Position numbers and translations under genes: made by a program
The notes under the pieces: model-generated
Told to the model about the DNA's origin: nothing
Databases searched by the model: none
What the model saw: only the letters and a program-made list of their open reading frames with translations
Shown: positions 16,698 to 26,069 of the stretch, piece after piece
How positions within the stretch are numbered: position 1 is the stretch's first letter
Layout: every line of letters starts with the position of its first letter
Source of the DNA: JAPLKB01 sp964532465
GTDB lineage: Bacteria > Desulfobacterota > Syntrophorhabdia > Syntrophorhabdales > Syntrophorhabdaceae
DNA length: 64,000 bases
NCBI GenBank assembly: GCA_964532465.1
Contig: CAZHHX010000004.1
Location: forward strand, 1 to 64,000
Direction of reading: 5' to 3'

Positions 16698-18944
16698 ATG
16701 AATGATGATCTGCTGTCCATTACGTCACTCGAAGAAGGTGAAGAGGGCGTAGTCTATTCAATTACCGGCGGTAAAAAATTTGTAGGCAGACTTGCCGGAA
16801 TGGGCATTGTTCCTGGTATAAGGATTAAAATCCTCAGAAACATAGGCGGTTTGATTATTGTCCTTGCTTCGGATACAAGGATTGCCCTTGGCAAGGGGCA
16901 GGCAAACAAAATAATGGCAGTTAAATTGCATGCCCATGATGCTGAAGCAGAGCCTGTCAAAGGAAAAAAGTCTCTCCTTGTGGCGCTCGCGGGACAGCCT
17001 AATGTAGGAAAATCTACTGTTTTTAATATTCTTACCGGTTTGTCGCAGCATGTAGGAAACTGGCCAGGCAAAACGGTAGAAAAGTTTGAAGGAGTGCATG
17101 AGAATGAAAATTTCAGCATAAGGATCGTAGATCTCCCGGGTACATACAGTCTCAGTGCTCTGTCAGATGAAGAGATGGTTGCCAGGGATTTTATAATTCA
17201 CGCGCATCCTGATATTATTGTTCTTATTGCAAACGCGTCTGCATTAGACAGGAGCCTCTATTTGCTTTCAGAGATTCTTATCCTTGGCCCGCCCGTTGTT
17301 TTTGCCGTGAATATGGTGGACGTGGCAGAGGAGCAGGGGATTCACATAGACATGGATATACTGCAAAAATCACTTGGAATACCTGTTATACCAATGGTTG
17401 CCAAGAAAAACAGGGGCATAAAGGAACTTGTATCGACCACGATCGGTCTGGCGAAAGGAGAATTACCTTATAAGCCGAGGATTCCTGATGTTTCCGAAGA
17501 CCACCGTACTATTTTTAAAAAAATAAATGAACTTGTAGGCGAACATGCCTCGCCGCCACATCCTGATGTCTGGATTGCTACAAAATTAATGGAAGGCGAC
17601 CCCGAGGCATTGGAAGAAATGAAGGAACTTCTGCCTCCAGATACCTGGAATAAAATAGAGCATCTCCTCCTGAAGCATGAAGATGCCCTGCGTGCTGTTG
17701 TCGGAGGAAGATACGACTGGATAGAAGATATAACACGCGCTGCGGTTTCGAGATTTAAAATGGGACAGGTGCTTATAACAGATCGCATAGATCATGCCCT
17801 TACACGCCCTATTATCGGAATCCCGTTATTGCTGGGCATCCTTGCAGTAATCTTTACCCTTACTTTCAAGATAGGATATCCTCTTCAAAAATGGCTCGAA
17901 TTTACCATAAAATCTTTCGGTAGTCTGATTGAAAATTTATTGCACAATGCACCTCTCTGGATCAAGGGTTTGCTTATAGACGGTATTATCGGGGGCGCAG
18001 GTTCTGTGCTTACCTTTATACCGCTTCTTGTTATTTTTTTTACTTCCATGGCTTTTCTTGAGGATATTGGTTATATGGCCAGAGCGGCCTTTGTTATGGA
18101 CAGATTTATGCATATAATCGGGCTCCACGGGAAAAGCTTTTTACCTATGTGCCTTGGCTTTGGATGCAATGTTCCCTCAATTATGGGAGCGAGAATCATT
18201 GAATCTCAAAGAGCCCGATTGCTCACCATATTTCTCACCCCTTTTGTACCTTGTTCTGCAAGACTGGCTGCTATGACCTTTATAACTGCTGCGGTTTTCG
18301 GTGAAAAAGCCATGATTGTTTCCTGGTCTCTTGTTGCTTTAAACATTCTTGCACTTGGTTTCATCGGTATGATTATGGGCAGGTTCTTTTTAAAAGATGC
18401 ACCGGTACCTTTTATTATGGAGCTTCCTCTTTACCATAAGCCCGATATCAGAACAATATCAGCGGCTGTCATGAACAGAACCCTCTCTTTTATAAAGAAG
18501 GCAGGTACAGTTATACTCGGTTTTTCAGTCATTATATGGATATTGTCTAACTTTCCCGGAAGAAATGTTGAAAACAGCATTCTTGGCTTGGCAGGACGTT
18601 TTATTGAGCCTCTTGGCGCACCCCTCGGGCTTGACTGGAAGATGATTGTAGCTCTGCTTTCAAGCGTTATTGCGAAGGAAAATGCTATCGCGACCCTTGG
18701 CGTTCTTTACAATATAGGCGATAAGGGACTTCTGGAGGTACTTCCGAAGGTTATAAGTCATGCTTCTTCTCTTTCGTTTCTTGTGACACTCATGCTGTTT
18801 ATACCCTGTGTCCCTACATTCGTTGTTATGAAACGGGAAATGGGCAGTTGGAAGTGGTTTCTGACCTCATTCATATCAATGCTTCTCATTTCTTACTGTG
18901 GGGGGATGGCGGCATACCGGGTAGCGTTGTTGTTTAGGATATAA
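16698..18944 (+). CDS. feoB: FeoA-FeoB fusion, ferrous iron transporter
   Basis: A 748-residue protein in which a FeoA SH3-like domain (about 1-76, LEEGEEGVVYSI...AGMGIVPG) is fused to FeoB. The G domain shows G1 GQPNVGKST (99-107), DLPGTYSL and NMVDVA; a helical linker follows, then eight or more membrane helices with the Cys-containing Gate segments (PCSARLAAM and PCVPTFVVMKRE). FeoB imports Fe2+ using GTP. Separate FeoA is the common arrangement; fusion occurs in several anaerobes. Location in the flavodiiron/rubrerythrin cluster fits supply of iron to these iron proteins. Confidence 0.96.
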   Translation: MNDDLLSITSLEEGEEGVVYSITGGKKFVGRLAGMGIVPGIRIKILRNIGGLIIVLASDTRIALGKGQANKIMAVKLHAHDAEAEPVKGKKSLLVALAGQPNVGKSTVFNILTGLSQHVGNWPGKTVEKFEGVHENENFSIRIVDLPGTYSLSALSDEEMVARDFIIHAHPDIIVLIANASALDRSLYLLSEILILGPPVVFAVNMVDVAEEQGIHIDMDILQKSLGIPVIPMVAKKNRGIKELVSTTIGLAKGELPYKPRIPDVSEDHRTIFKKINELVGEHASPPHPDVWIATKLMEGDPEALEEMKELLPPDTWNKIEHLLLKHEDALRAVVGGRYDWIEDITRAAVSRFKMGQVLITDRIDHALTRPIIGIPLLLGILAVIFTLTFKIGYPLQKWLEFTIKSFGSLIENLLHNAPLWIKGLLIDGIIGGAGSVLTFIPLLVIFFTSMAFLEDIGYMARAAFVMDRFMHIIGLHGKSFLPMCLGFGCNVPSIMGARIIESQRARLLTIFLTPFVPCSARLAAMTFITAAVFGEKAMIVSWSLVALNILALGFIGMIMGRFFLKDAPVPFIMELPLYHKPDIRTISAAVMNRTLSFIKKAGTVILGFSVIIWILSNFPGRNVENSILGLAGRFIEPLGAPLGLDWKMIVALLSSVIAKENAIATLGVLYNIGDKGLLEVLPKVISHASSLSFLVTLMLFIPCVPTFVVMKREMGSWKWFLTSFISMLLISYCGGMAAYRVALLFRI

Positions 18945-18982
18945 GTTCCCATGCAGTTCCCGGAAAAACCGGGGCTCTTCAG

Positions 18983-19996
18983 TTACAGTCCTATACCGTC
19001 AATAATAGCACCGCAAAATTGACAGCCGCCGTCTTTGATATTGTAATCGGAAATGCTGTATCCGTATCGCCGGATAACAAGCTTATTACAGTTATGGCAG
19101 TATGTGTTTTCACCATCTGATCCGGGGATATTCCCTTCATAGACATAACGGAGACCTTCTTCAAGTCCAAATTCACGAGCCCGGTGAAGAGTTTTTGGCG
19201 GGGTTCGCGCGGCATCAAGAAGTTTATAGGTCGGGTAAAAGGCGCTTACGTGCCAGGGGGTCTCAGTGCCAAGCTCATGTTTAATGAATTGCGCAATAGC
19301 TCTAAGTTCCGCTTCGCTGTCATTGTGTCCCGGGATAATGAGTGTCGTAATTTCTATCCAGATACCCAGTTTTTTATAGAGCTTTATTGTGTCGAGAACG
19401 CGGGATAGTTTCGCGCCACAGATATTCCTGTAAAATGCCTCATTAAAACCTTTAAGATCGATATTCGCTGCGTCAAGATAAGGGCGAATTGCAGTAAGAG
19501 GTTCTTCCTCAATATATCCGTTTGTTACGAAGTTGTTATAGATGCCGCTATTCTTTGCAAGCCTTGCGATATCGAAGGCATATTCGTAAAATATTGTGGG
19601 TTCGGTATATGTATATGATATATTTTTACAACCTGAATTTAATGCAAGATTTACAACCTCCTCAGGGCTTATTGACTGACCTGAAATAACATCCTTATCA
19701 TTTGATATTTGAGAAATATCATAATTCTGACAGTGAAGACATCGGAAATTACAACCTGCAGTAGCAATAGAGAAGGCCTTAGAGCCGGGAAGACAGTGAA
19801 AAAGAGGTTTCTTTTCTATAGGGTCAACATGGTAAGCGCATGGTATTCCATATATGAGAGAATAAAGGATTCCCTGTCTATTCTCTCTAACTGTACATAT
19901 TCCGCGTTTGCCGTTGGCAATAAGACATCTGTGCCTGCACAGCCTGCACTGAACCTTCCTGCCTTCTAATTTATCGTAGAATGAAGCCTCTTGCAT
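18983..19996 (-). CDS. amrS: AmmeMemoRadiSam system radical SAM enzyme
   Basis: A 337-residue radical SAM protein. An N-terminal Cys motif (CRLCRHRCLIANGKRGICTVREN, about 17-39) precedes the cluster-binding C-x3-C-x2-C in CNFRCLHCQN. A C-terminal CHNCN...CQFCG metal-binding tail completes the profile of AmrS, a PflA-like enzyme usually found with AMMECR1 and Memo proteins. Those partners are absent from this window. It is convergent with feoAB. Function in the family is unsettled. Confidence 0.92.
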   Translation of the reverse strand: MQEASFYDKLEGRKVQCRLCRHRCLIANGKRGICTVRENRQGILYSLIYGIPCAYHVDPIEKKPLFHCLPGSKAFSIATAGCNFRCLHCQNYDISQISNDKDVISGQSISPEEVVNLALNSGCKNISYTYTEPTIFYEYAFDIARLAKNSGIYNNFVTNGYIEEEPLTAIRPYLDAANIDLKGFNEAFYRNICGAKLSRVLDTIKLYKKLGIWIEITTLIIPGHNDSEAELRAIAQFIKHELGTETPWHVSAFYPTYKLLDAARTPPKTLHRAREFGLEEGLRYVYEGNIPGSDGENTYCHNCNKLVIRRYGYSISDYNIKDGGCQFCGAIIDGIGL

Positions 19997-20075
19997 TTGA
20001 AATCACCGGGGTTCATGCTTGTTTTTCATAATGTTAGCGGAGGGTGGTGTCTGGCCCCCTCCAACGGCAAAGCGT

Positions 20076-22421
20076 TTAAGCTTTTATTTCACCAAAAAAT
20101 ATTTTTGCTACATTATCCATATTTTTTACAGGTATGAATTTTATCTTATTTTTTACATACCCCGGGATTTCTATAAGTTCTTTCATGTTTTCTTCCGGTA
20201 TTATCACGGTTTCCATCCGTGACCGGAGCGCTGCAAGAGTTTTTTCTTTTAATCCACCTATGGGCAATACCCTTCCGGTAAGGGTAATTTCGCCTGTCAT
20301 GGCTGTTTTTCTATTAAGAGGTTTTTTCGTGATAGCGCTGATCATAGCCACTGCCATGGTAATGCCTGCCGATGGTCCGTCTTTAGGGATTGCTCCCTGC
20401 GGAATATGGATATGCATCTCAAGAGAATCGAATACTTCAGGGCTTATTCCGAGGATATCGGCCTTTGATTTTATATAGGTCAGCGCTGCCTGGGCAGACT
20501 CTTTCATTACGTCGCCCATATTGCCCGTGAGGATAAGGAGATCCTTTTTACCTTTACGGCATGATGCTTCAATAAATAACACGTCTCCACCGAACTCAGT
20601 CCAGGCAAGACCGGTTGCAACGCCGGCAATATCCTCTCCGAAATCTCCTTCCGGGATAAATTTTGATGGCCCCGAGTACTTATGAAGATTCTTTGTGGTT
20701 ATTACGGTTTTTTCTTTATTGCCTTCAGCTATTTTTTTAGCAGCCTTTCTTCCGATAGATGCTATCTCCCTTTCAAGATTCCTTAGTCCAGCCTCTCTCG
20801 TGTAATCCAGTATGATTTTTGTAATGGCGTGGTCGGCAAATGCGAGATTCTTTTCTTTCAAACCATTCTCTTTTAGTTGTTTAGGGATCAGGTATTTTTT
20901 TGCAATGGCCAGCTTTTCCCTTTCCGTGTAGCCGGAAAGAGTTATAACCTCCATCCTGTCTCTTAAGGCAGAGGGAATGGTGTCAACTCTGTTTGCCGTT
21001 GTTATGAACATTACCTTTGAAAGATCAAAGGGCAGGTTAAGGTAGTGATCGCTGAAGGCATTGTTCTGTTCGGGATCGAGCACTTCAAGGAGTGCGCTGG
21101 CAGGATCTCCCCTGAAATCCATACCTATCTTGTCAATTTCATCCATCATGAATACGGGGTTATTTGATTTTGACTGTTTTAAACCCTGTATAATTCTGCC
21201 GGGCATGGAACCAACATATGTCCTCCTGTGACCACGTATCTCCGCTTCATCTTTCATGCCGCCAAGGGAAATCCGCACAAATTTTCTGCCCATGGCACGT
21301 GCGATTGACTTACCCAGAGATGTTTTGCCCACTCCCGGAGGCCCGACAAAGCAGAGAATAGGGCCTTTCATTTCACCTTTAAGTTTGATGACGCTTAAGA
21401 ATTCAAGTATTCTTTCCTTAACTTTTTCGAGGTCGTAATGGTCTTCGTTGAGCACCAGTTTTGCTGCTTTTATTTCGATGTTATCCTTGGTGGACAAACT
21501 CCAGGGAAGTTCTACGAGCCATTCGATGTATGTCCGCAGCATTGACGATTCTATTGCATCGGGATGCATCATGTCGAGCCGTTCAAGCTGTTTTTTTGCT
21601 TCTTTTTCCACATCTTTCGGCATCTTTGCTTTTTTAATACGTTTTTGCAGGTCTTCAATTTCTTCCGTTCTTTCGTCGGCTTCTCCAAGCTCATTTTTTA
21701 TTGCCTTCATTTGCTCCCGCAAGAAATAGTCTCTCTGACTTTTTGTCATCTCATCCTTTGCTTGAGAGAGGATTTTTGCCTGCATGTTGAGGAGTTCGAT
21801 CTCTTTGCCGAGTATTTCAGAGAGTTTTTTGAGCCGTGCAATAGGGTCAATGATCTCAAGGATTTCCTGAGCTTTTTCCACTGTTAATCCAAGGTTTGCA
21901 GCGGCAATATCTGCGAGCTTCCCCGGTTCATCTATTGTATCGAGAACCATGAGTATATCGGGAGGTACCATCCTGCCCATGGACACAACTTTCTCCATTT
22001 CTTCTTTGACGTATCTCATGAGTGCTTCGATCTCAAGGGTAATTTCCGTAATGAGAGGTTCTTCGATAGTCTCGATACGGACAATAAAAGTCGGAGTTTC
22101 CTGAACATACTCTTTAACTATTGCTTTTTTCAGGCCCTGAATCAGCACCTTGACTCTTCCATCAGGCAGCCTGAGCATCCGCATGATCTGTGAGACCACG
22201 CCAACGGAATAAATTCTTCCCGGAAGAGGGTCTTCGTCGGTTAAATCTTTTTGTGCAGCAACAATAATGAGCCTGTCCTTTGATAGTGATTTTTCCACGG
22301 CATTTATAGACATATCCCTGCCGACAAAAAGCGGCAATATTACGGAAGGATACATTACCATATCTCTTACGGGCAGGAGGGGAATTGTGTCAGGTATATT
22401 GAATGTTTCATTTTCCATCAT
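20076..22421 (-). CDS. lon: ATP-dependent Lon protease
   Basis: A 781-residue LonA. The N-terminal substrate-binding domain begins IPLLPVRDMVMYPSVILPLF; a coiled region (about 220-285) leads to the AAA+ domain with Walker A GPPGVGKT (360-367) and Walker B VFMMDEIDKIG. The peptidase domain has the catalytic Ser684 in PKDGPSAG and Lys727 in GGLKEK. It degrades misfolded and regulatory proteins in the cytoplasm. It is upstream of amrS and 21 bases downstream of the aminopeptidase, so the two peptidases are probably cotranscribed. No heat-shock promoter was identified. Confidence 0.97.
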   Translation of the reverse strand: MMENETFNIPDTIPLLPVRDMVMYPSVILPLFVGRDMSINAVEKSLSKDRLIIVAAQKDLTDEDPLPGRIYSVGVVSQIMRMLRLPDGRVKVLIQGLKKAIVKEYVQETPTFIVRIETIEEPLITEITLEIEALMRYVKEEMEKVVSMGRMVPPDILMVLDTIDEPGKLADIAAANLGLTVEKAQEILEIIDPIARLKKLSEILGKEIELLNMQAKILSQAKDEMTKSQRDYFLREQMKAIKNELGEADERTEEIEDLQKRIKKAKMPKDVEKEAKKQLERLDMMHPDAIESSMLRTYIEWLVELPWSLSTKDNIEIKAAKLVLNEDHYDLEKVKERILEFLSVIKLKGEMKGPILCFVGPPGVGKTSLGKSIARAMGRKFVRISLGGMKDEAEIRGHRRTYVGSMPGRIIQGLKQSKSNNPVFMMDEIDKIGMDFRGDPASALLEVLDPEQNNAFSDHYLNLPFDLSKVMFITTANRVDTIPSALRDRMEVITLSGYTEREKLAIAKKYLIPKQLKENGLKEKNLAFADHAITKIILDYTREAGLRNLEREIASIGRKAAKKIAEGNKEKTVITTKNLHKYSGPSKFIPEGDFGEDIAGVATGLAWTEFGGDVLFIEASCRKGKKDLLILTGNMGDVMKESAQAALTYIKSKADILGISPEVFDSLEMHIHIPQGAIPKDGPSAGITMAVAMISAITKKPLNRKTAMTGEITLTGRVLPIGGLKEKTLAALRSRMETVIIPEENMKELIEIPGYVKNKIKFIPVKNMDNVAKIFFGEIKA

Positions 22422-22442
22422 ATTATTTTGAAGCCTCCGTTA

Positions 22443-23795
22443 TTATGATTTGAAAAAGACCGTGAAAGCTCGGAATGTTTCATATATATCGAGTTTGTTT
22501 GAAATTTCAAAGGGTGAGTGCATGGCAAGTAATGGTGTTCCGCAGTCAATGACGTCCATGCCGTATACTGCAAGGTGTTTCGCAACTGTTCCACCGCCTC
22601 CTGCGTCTATTTTTCCCAGCTCACCGGTTTGCCATACAATGCCTTCGCCATCGAAAAGATTCCGTATTTCAGAAACATATTCTGCGTTGGCATCACTGGC
22701 GCCAGCCTTGCCGCCATGACCGGTAAACTTAGAGATGCATATGCCGCGTCCCAGGTAACAGGCGTTCTGTTTTTCGTGGACATCCTGGTATGTGGGGTTT
22801 AAGGCGCCGTTTACATCAGCAGAAAGCGCCCTTGATTTAAAAAGCATTTTTCGGATCAATGCTTCATCGGCCTTTAGTCCCATGCCTTCAAGAATATCAT
22901 AGAGAGTCATCCAAAGAAAGGCCGACTGTATTCCGGTACTGCCTTCGGAACCGATCTCTTCTTTATCCGCGAATATTGCAAGACATGGACGCATAGGCTT
23001 GTACGTCCTATACATTGCCTCCAGAAGCGCGTAAGCACAGACCCGGTCATCCTGACCGTATGCGCCTATCATACTTCGATCGATTCCGACATCCCTTGCT
23101 TTGAAGGCAGGCACAATCTCCACCTCTGCGCTTATAAAGTCATCCTCTATAATGCCGAAACGGTCATTTAAGCATTTGAGAACACCCATTTTAATACTTT
23201 CCTTCTCGATGCCTGTGACAGGCATGCTTCCGAAGAGGAGTGTAAGTTTTTCACCTTCAATCGCATCAGCCATCTTCTTTTCGTCTTGGATTTTTCTTGA
23301 TAAATGAGGAAGCAAGTCGTCTATAACAAAGACGGGATCGTCTTCATTTTCACCAATGGCAAGCTCAATTTTTCTTCCATCCTTTTTTACAATAACTCCA
23401 TGCATGGCAAGGGGTATCGCCACCCATTGATATTTTTTTATACCGCCATAATAATGGGTGCGTAAAAGCGCAAGATCGACATCTTCATAAAGAGGATTTT
23501 GTTTTAAATCCAGCCTTGGTGCATCTATATGGGCAGCAATAATATTCAGGCCGTCGGCAGGATGTGACTCCCCTCCTATGAAGGCTGCTACTGCCTTTCC
23601 TCTGTTTATGCTGAATGTTTTTATATGGGCCGGATTGTTTATGAAGCCGTTTTCCGTAAGGCCTTTTTCAATACTATTTACTGTTTCTCTTTCTGTCTTG
23701 GCTGTATCAAGAAAATCTTTGTATCTTTCGCAGAATAAGAATATCTCTTTAATCTCTTCTTTGGTTTTTTTTATCCATCCAGATTGTTTTTCCAT
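22443..23795 (-). CDS. M18-family aminopeptidase
   Basis: A 450-residue metallopeptidase. The M18 signature NIIAAHIDAPRLDLKQNPLYED (about 84-105) includes the metal-binding His. It is followed by HYYGGIKKYQWV, the DDRVCAYALLEA segment with metal ligands, and DKEEIGSEGSTG with the catalytic Glu pair. A late CGTPLLAMHSPFEISNK provides the final His. It removes N-terminal residues from peptides in the cytoplasm and would complement Lon, whose gene follows after 21 bases. Confidence 0.95.
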   Translation of the reverse strand: MEKQSGWIKKTKEEIKEIFLFCERYKDFLDTAKTERETVNSIEKGLTENGFINNPAHIKTFSINRGKAVAAFIGGESHPADGLNIIAAHIDAPRLDLKQNPLYEDVDLALLRTHYYGGIKKYQWVAIPLAMHGVIVKKDGRKIELAIGENEDDPVFVIDDLLPHLSRKIQDEKKMADAIEGEKLTLLFGSMPVTGIEKESIKMGVLKCLNDRFGIIEDDFISAEVEIVPAFKARDVGIDRSMIGAYGQDDRVCAYALLEAMYRTYKPMRPCLAIFADKEEIGSEGSTGIQSAFLWMTLYDILEGMGLKADEALIRKMLFKSRALSADVNGALNPTYQDVHEKQNACYLGRGICISKFTGHGGKAGASDANAEYVSEIRNLFDGEGIVWQTGELGKIDAGGGGTVAKHLAVYGMDVIDCGTPLLAMHSPFEISNKLDIYETFRAFTVFFKS

Positions 23796-23917
23796 AGTTA
23801 CATAGAGTAGCAGAATAGGTCAAATGAGTCAACAAGGAGAAAAATAGTTTAATCTATCGAATAGCAATATATAAATGGGAAACCAATCCCTCAATGTATA
23901 AACATTATCAGAGCTTA
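23796..23917. other. Intergenic between aminopeptidase and anti-sigma pair
   Basis: A short AT-rich gap on the minus-strand side. It should hold the promoter of the aminopeptidase-lon unit, but no confident hexamers were picked. Confidence 0.3.
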
Positions 23918-24361
23918 TTAATTTTCAGGGTTGTCTTTATCAGTATGGAAATTAGATACGACCATCGTCAGCACATTACGGTCTTCTTCGCGCTTGTATT
24001 GAACATCATCCATCAGTTTTTTCATTAGAAATATGCCAAGACCTCCAATGCTTCGCTCAGAAATATCCAGTGTAGTGTCAGGTTCTTTGAGTGAAAGCAA
24101 GTTAAAAGGGACGCCCGAATCTTCTATTTCTATGACGAATTCATCTTTTTCATCTGATTTACAGATTATTGCTACGTCCCCGTCCACATTTTGATATGCA
24201 TAATTAAAAATATTAACCAGAGCTTCTTCTGTTGAAATTTCTATCTCAATGATCCTTTTCCGGTCTATTCCTTGTTTGTTAGCACAATCAGAGACAAATT
24301 TTATGAGATGTTCAAGGTTTTCGATCTTTGCAGCCAGCTTGATACGCGGAAAAATAAGCAT
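23918..24361 (-). CDS. RsbW-like anti-sigma factor kinase (HATPase)
   Basis: A 147-residue GHKL ATPase. The N box EEALVNIFNYAY (about 50-61), G1 IEDSGVPFN (about 94-102) and G2 GGLGIFLMKKLMD (about 118-130) mark a serine kinase of the RsbW/SpoIIAB group, which binds a sigma factor or partner and phosphorylates an anti-anti-sigma protein. The STAS gene directly upstream is the expected partner: its TAA is immediately followed by this ATG. No sigma factor or PP2C phosphatase gene is nearby, so the final target is unknown. Confidence 0.9.
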   Translation of the reverse strand: MLIFPRIKLAAKIENLEHLIKFVSDCANKQGIDRKRIIEIEISTEEALVNIFNYAYQNVDGDVAIICKSDEKDEFVIEIEDSGVPFNLLSLKEPDTTLDISERSIGGLGIFLMKKLMDDVQYKREEDRNVLTMVVSNFHTDKDNPEN

Positions 24362-24694
24362 TTAAATATTATTCAGGGCCGTTGTTTCTGAGTCAAATAT
24401 ACTGAATATTGAATAAAAACCTGATATTTTAAAAACCTCTTCTACTGGGCCCTGTAATCCGGCAAAAAGTATTTTTCCTCCCTCGGCCTTTAATTTTTTT
24501 GCAGTGGCAAGGATGCTCCGAAGACCAGCGCTGCTTATATACTCAAGATTTGATAGGTTAATAATAAGGTTGAACTCTCCCTTTGAAATAAATTCGGACA
24601 TATTTTTTTCAAATTCCGGTGCGGTAACAGCATCAATTCTGCCCTTAACTGAAACAACGGGTATATTATTTTCTTTTCTGGAACTAATCTCCAT
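24362..24694 (-). CDS. STAS-domain anti-anti-sigma factor
   Basis: A 110-residue single STAS domain: strand PVVSVKGRIDAVTAPEFEKNM near 10-31 and LIINLSNLEYISSAGLRSILATAKK near 47-71. The Ser-Ser within YISSAGL is the usual phosphorylation site for the partner kinase. When unphosphorylated, such proteins bind the RsbW-like kinase and release its target. It is the first gene of the pair and is followed without gap by the kinase gene. Confidence 0.92.
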   Translation of the reverse strand: MEISSRKENNIPVVSVKGRIDAVTAPEFEKNMSEFISKGEFNLIINLSNLEYISSAGLRSILATAKKLKAEGGKILFAGLQGPVEEVFKISGFYSIFSIFDSETTALNNI

Positions 24695-24809
24695 GGCGGC
24701 TCCTTAATTTTTTTGATAGATTTTAAACGATGGATACAAAAAAATCAAAGAAATTCATTAAAAACAAATATAAAATACTCAGGCAAAAACCCGGTTCTGC
24801 AAAAGGTCC

Positions 24810-25565
24810 TTATTTTTTTCTTAAGAAACCTTCTATGCGTTCTTTGAAAAGCGGTTTGGATGCAAATTCTGCCACATAAAATCTTTCTTTATCCAGATGA
24901 TTGGCAAGCCCGAAAAAAAGAGCATTGTTTACAAGATCTTTGAAGTTCTTAATGGTTTCCATGGGGAGAGCCTTGAGACTTTTGATTGTTTCATCAAGTT
25001 TGGATTCAAGCTCTTCTTCTTCACAAACTATGTTTACAAGACCCATATCCTGAGCTTGTTCCATGTTAATATTACGGGAAAAGAGATAAAGTTCGTTAAA
25101 CTTTTTTGCCCCGATCAGCCTCGGCAGAAATATACTTCCCCCGCCGTCCGGTGTAAGGCCTATTCTCCTGTATGCCATATTCATAACTGTTTTTTTCGTG
25201 GCTATTGATAGATCACATGCCAATGAAAGTCCGAAGCCGGCGCCTACAGCGACTCCCTCAATAACAGCAATAACAATTGCAGCGGTTCTTCTTATCAGCT
25301 TTATGCTTTCATTAAGTACGGCTGCCTCTGCATCAATTAAAGCTTCCGCATCCTCTGCATCTTTAAATGCCATAATATCTCCGCCGGAACAGAAGGCCTT
25401 TCCGGAGCCCCTGATGACTATAAATGGAGGCTCTTCGGCATTTGCCCTCTGCATGGCATCGTAAAGACCCTTGAGAAGATCAAAGTCCATGGCATTTTTT
25501 TTCTCCGGTCTGTTAAGTGTGATTGTATATATCCCGTCATTGTATGATTCAAGAACTATATCCAT
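24810..25565 (-). CDS. Enoyl-CoA hydratase/isomerase family protein
   Basis: A 251-residue crotonase. The oxyanion-hole segments are AFCSGGDI (about 58-65) and EGVAVGAGFGLSLACDLSIA (about 101-120), followed by RRIGLTPDGGGSIFLPRLIG. The GLTPDGG turn, with Asp where classical hydratases have Glu, resembles PaaG-type isomerases. It acts on a CoA thioester in beta-oxidation or aromatic degradation; which one is unclear because no pathway neighbour is present. AGGAGG (minus strand, complement near 25567-25572) precedes the start. Confidence 0.9.
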   Translation of the reverse strand: MDIVLESYNDGIYTITLNRPEKKNAMDFDLLKGLYDAMQRANAEEPPFIVIRGSGKAFCSGGDIMAFKDAEDAEALIDAEAAVLNESIKLIRRTAAIVIAVIEGVAVGAGFGLSLACDLSIATKKTVMNMAYRRIGLTPDGGGSIFLPRLIGAKKFNELYLFSRNINMEQAQDMGLVNIVCEEEELESKLDETIKSLKALPMETIKNFKDLVNNALFFGLANHLDKERFYVAEFASKPLFKERIEGFLRKK

Positions 25566-26069
25566 AAAAACCTCCTGATTTTAATAATTATAAATAAGAA
25601 TTATGAATTAAGAATCAAAGAAACTTCGAAAACAAAAACTCATAATCCCGAGTTTCAGCATTCAATTTTGTTAAGAAAACTTAAAAGTACTGTCTACTGA
25701 TGCATATGCATACTTATTGCATCCATGATCCGCCTGTTTTACAGGAGTGTTACCTATGATTAAATATTTGTTAAAAATATGCAATAAAAAAATATGCAAA
25801 TGAGAGCGTCTTCATATAAATATGGCGACATTATTGTCAGGGCGGTTTGTTTTTCTCGACATTTGCTTCCTGTTGAAATTCAATCAGCTTTTCATTATTT
25901 TCAAAAGGTCTTAGGAATTGCATCAAGTTGTAGATAAATTGTTTTATGGCATGGCATTTGCTAAAAAAATGAATATTTATTATTATATTGACAGTAAATT
26001 ATTTGCCAAATAAACTGAACGAAATAATTGCCAAGCTATCCTTTGAGAACGAGAACGGGAGGTAGTTTT
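25566..26069. other. Divergent intergenic region upstream of the efflux operon
   Basis: This 500-base gap separates the crotonase gene from the efflux operon. It holds the sigma-54 promoter at 25947-25962. Upstream are possible activator sites: the perfect palindrome ATGCATATGCAT (25700-25711) and two direct copies of AAAATATGCAA near 25774-25784 and 25788-25798. No protein gene or RNA was recognised. Confidence 0.5.
25947..25962 (+). promoter_or_regulatory. Sigma-54 promoter of the efflux operon
   Basis: TGGCATGGCATTTGCT agrees with the consensus TGGCAYGRNNNTTGCW at every defined base, with GG (25948-25949) and GC (25960-25961) 12 bases apart. Transcription would begin near 25973, about 100 bases before the efflux gene. 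Confidence 0.8.
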
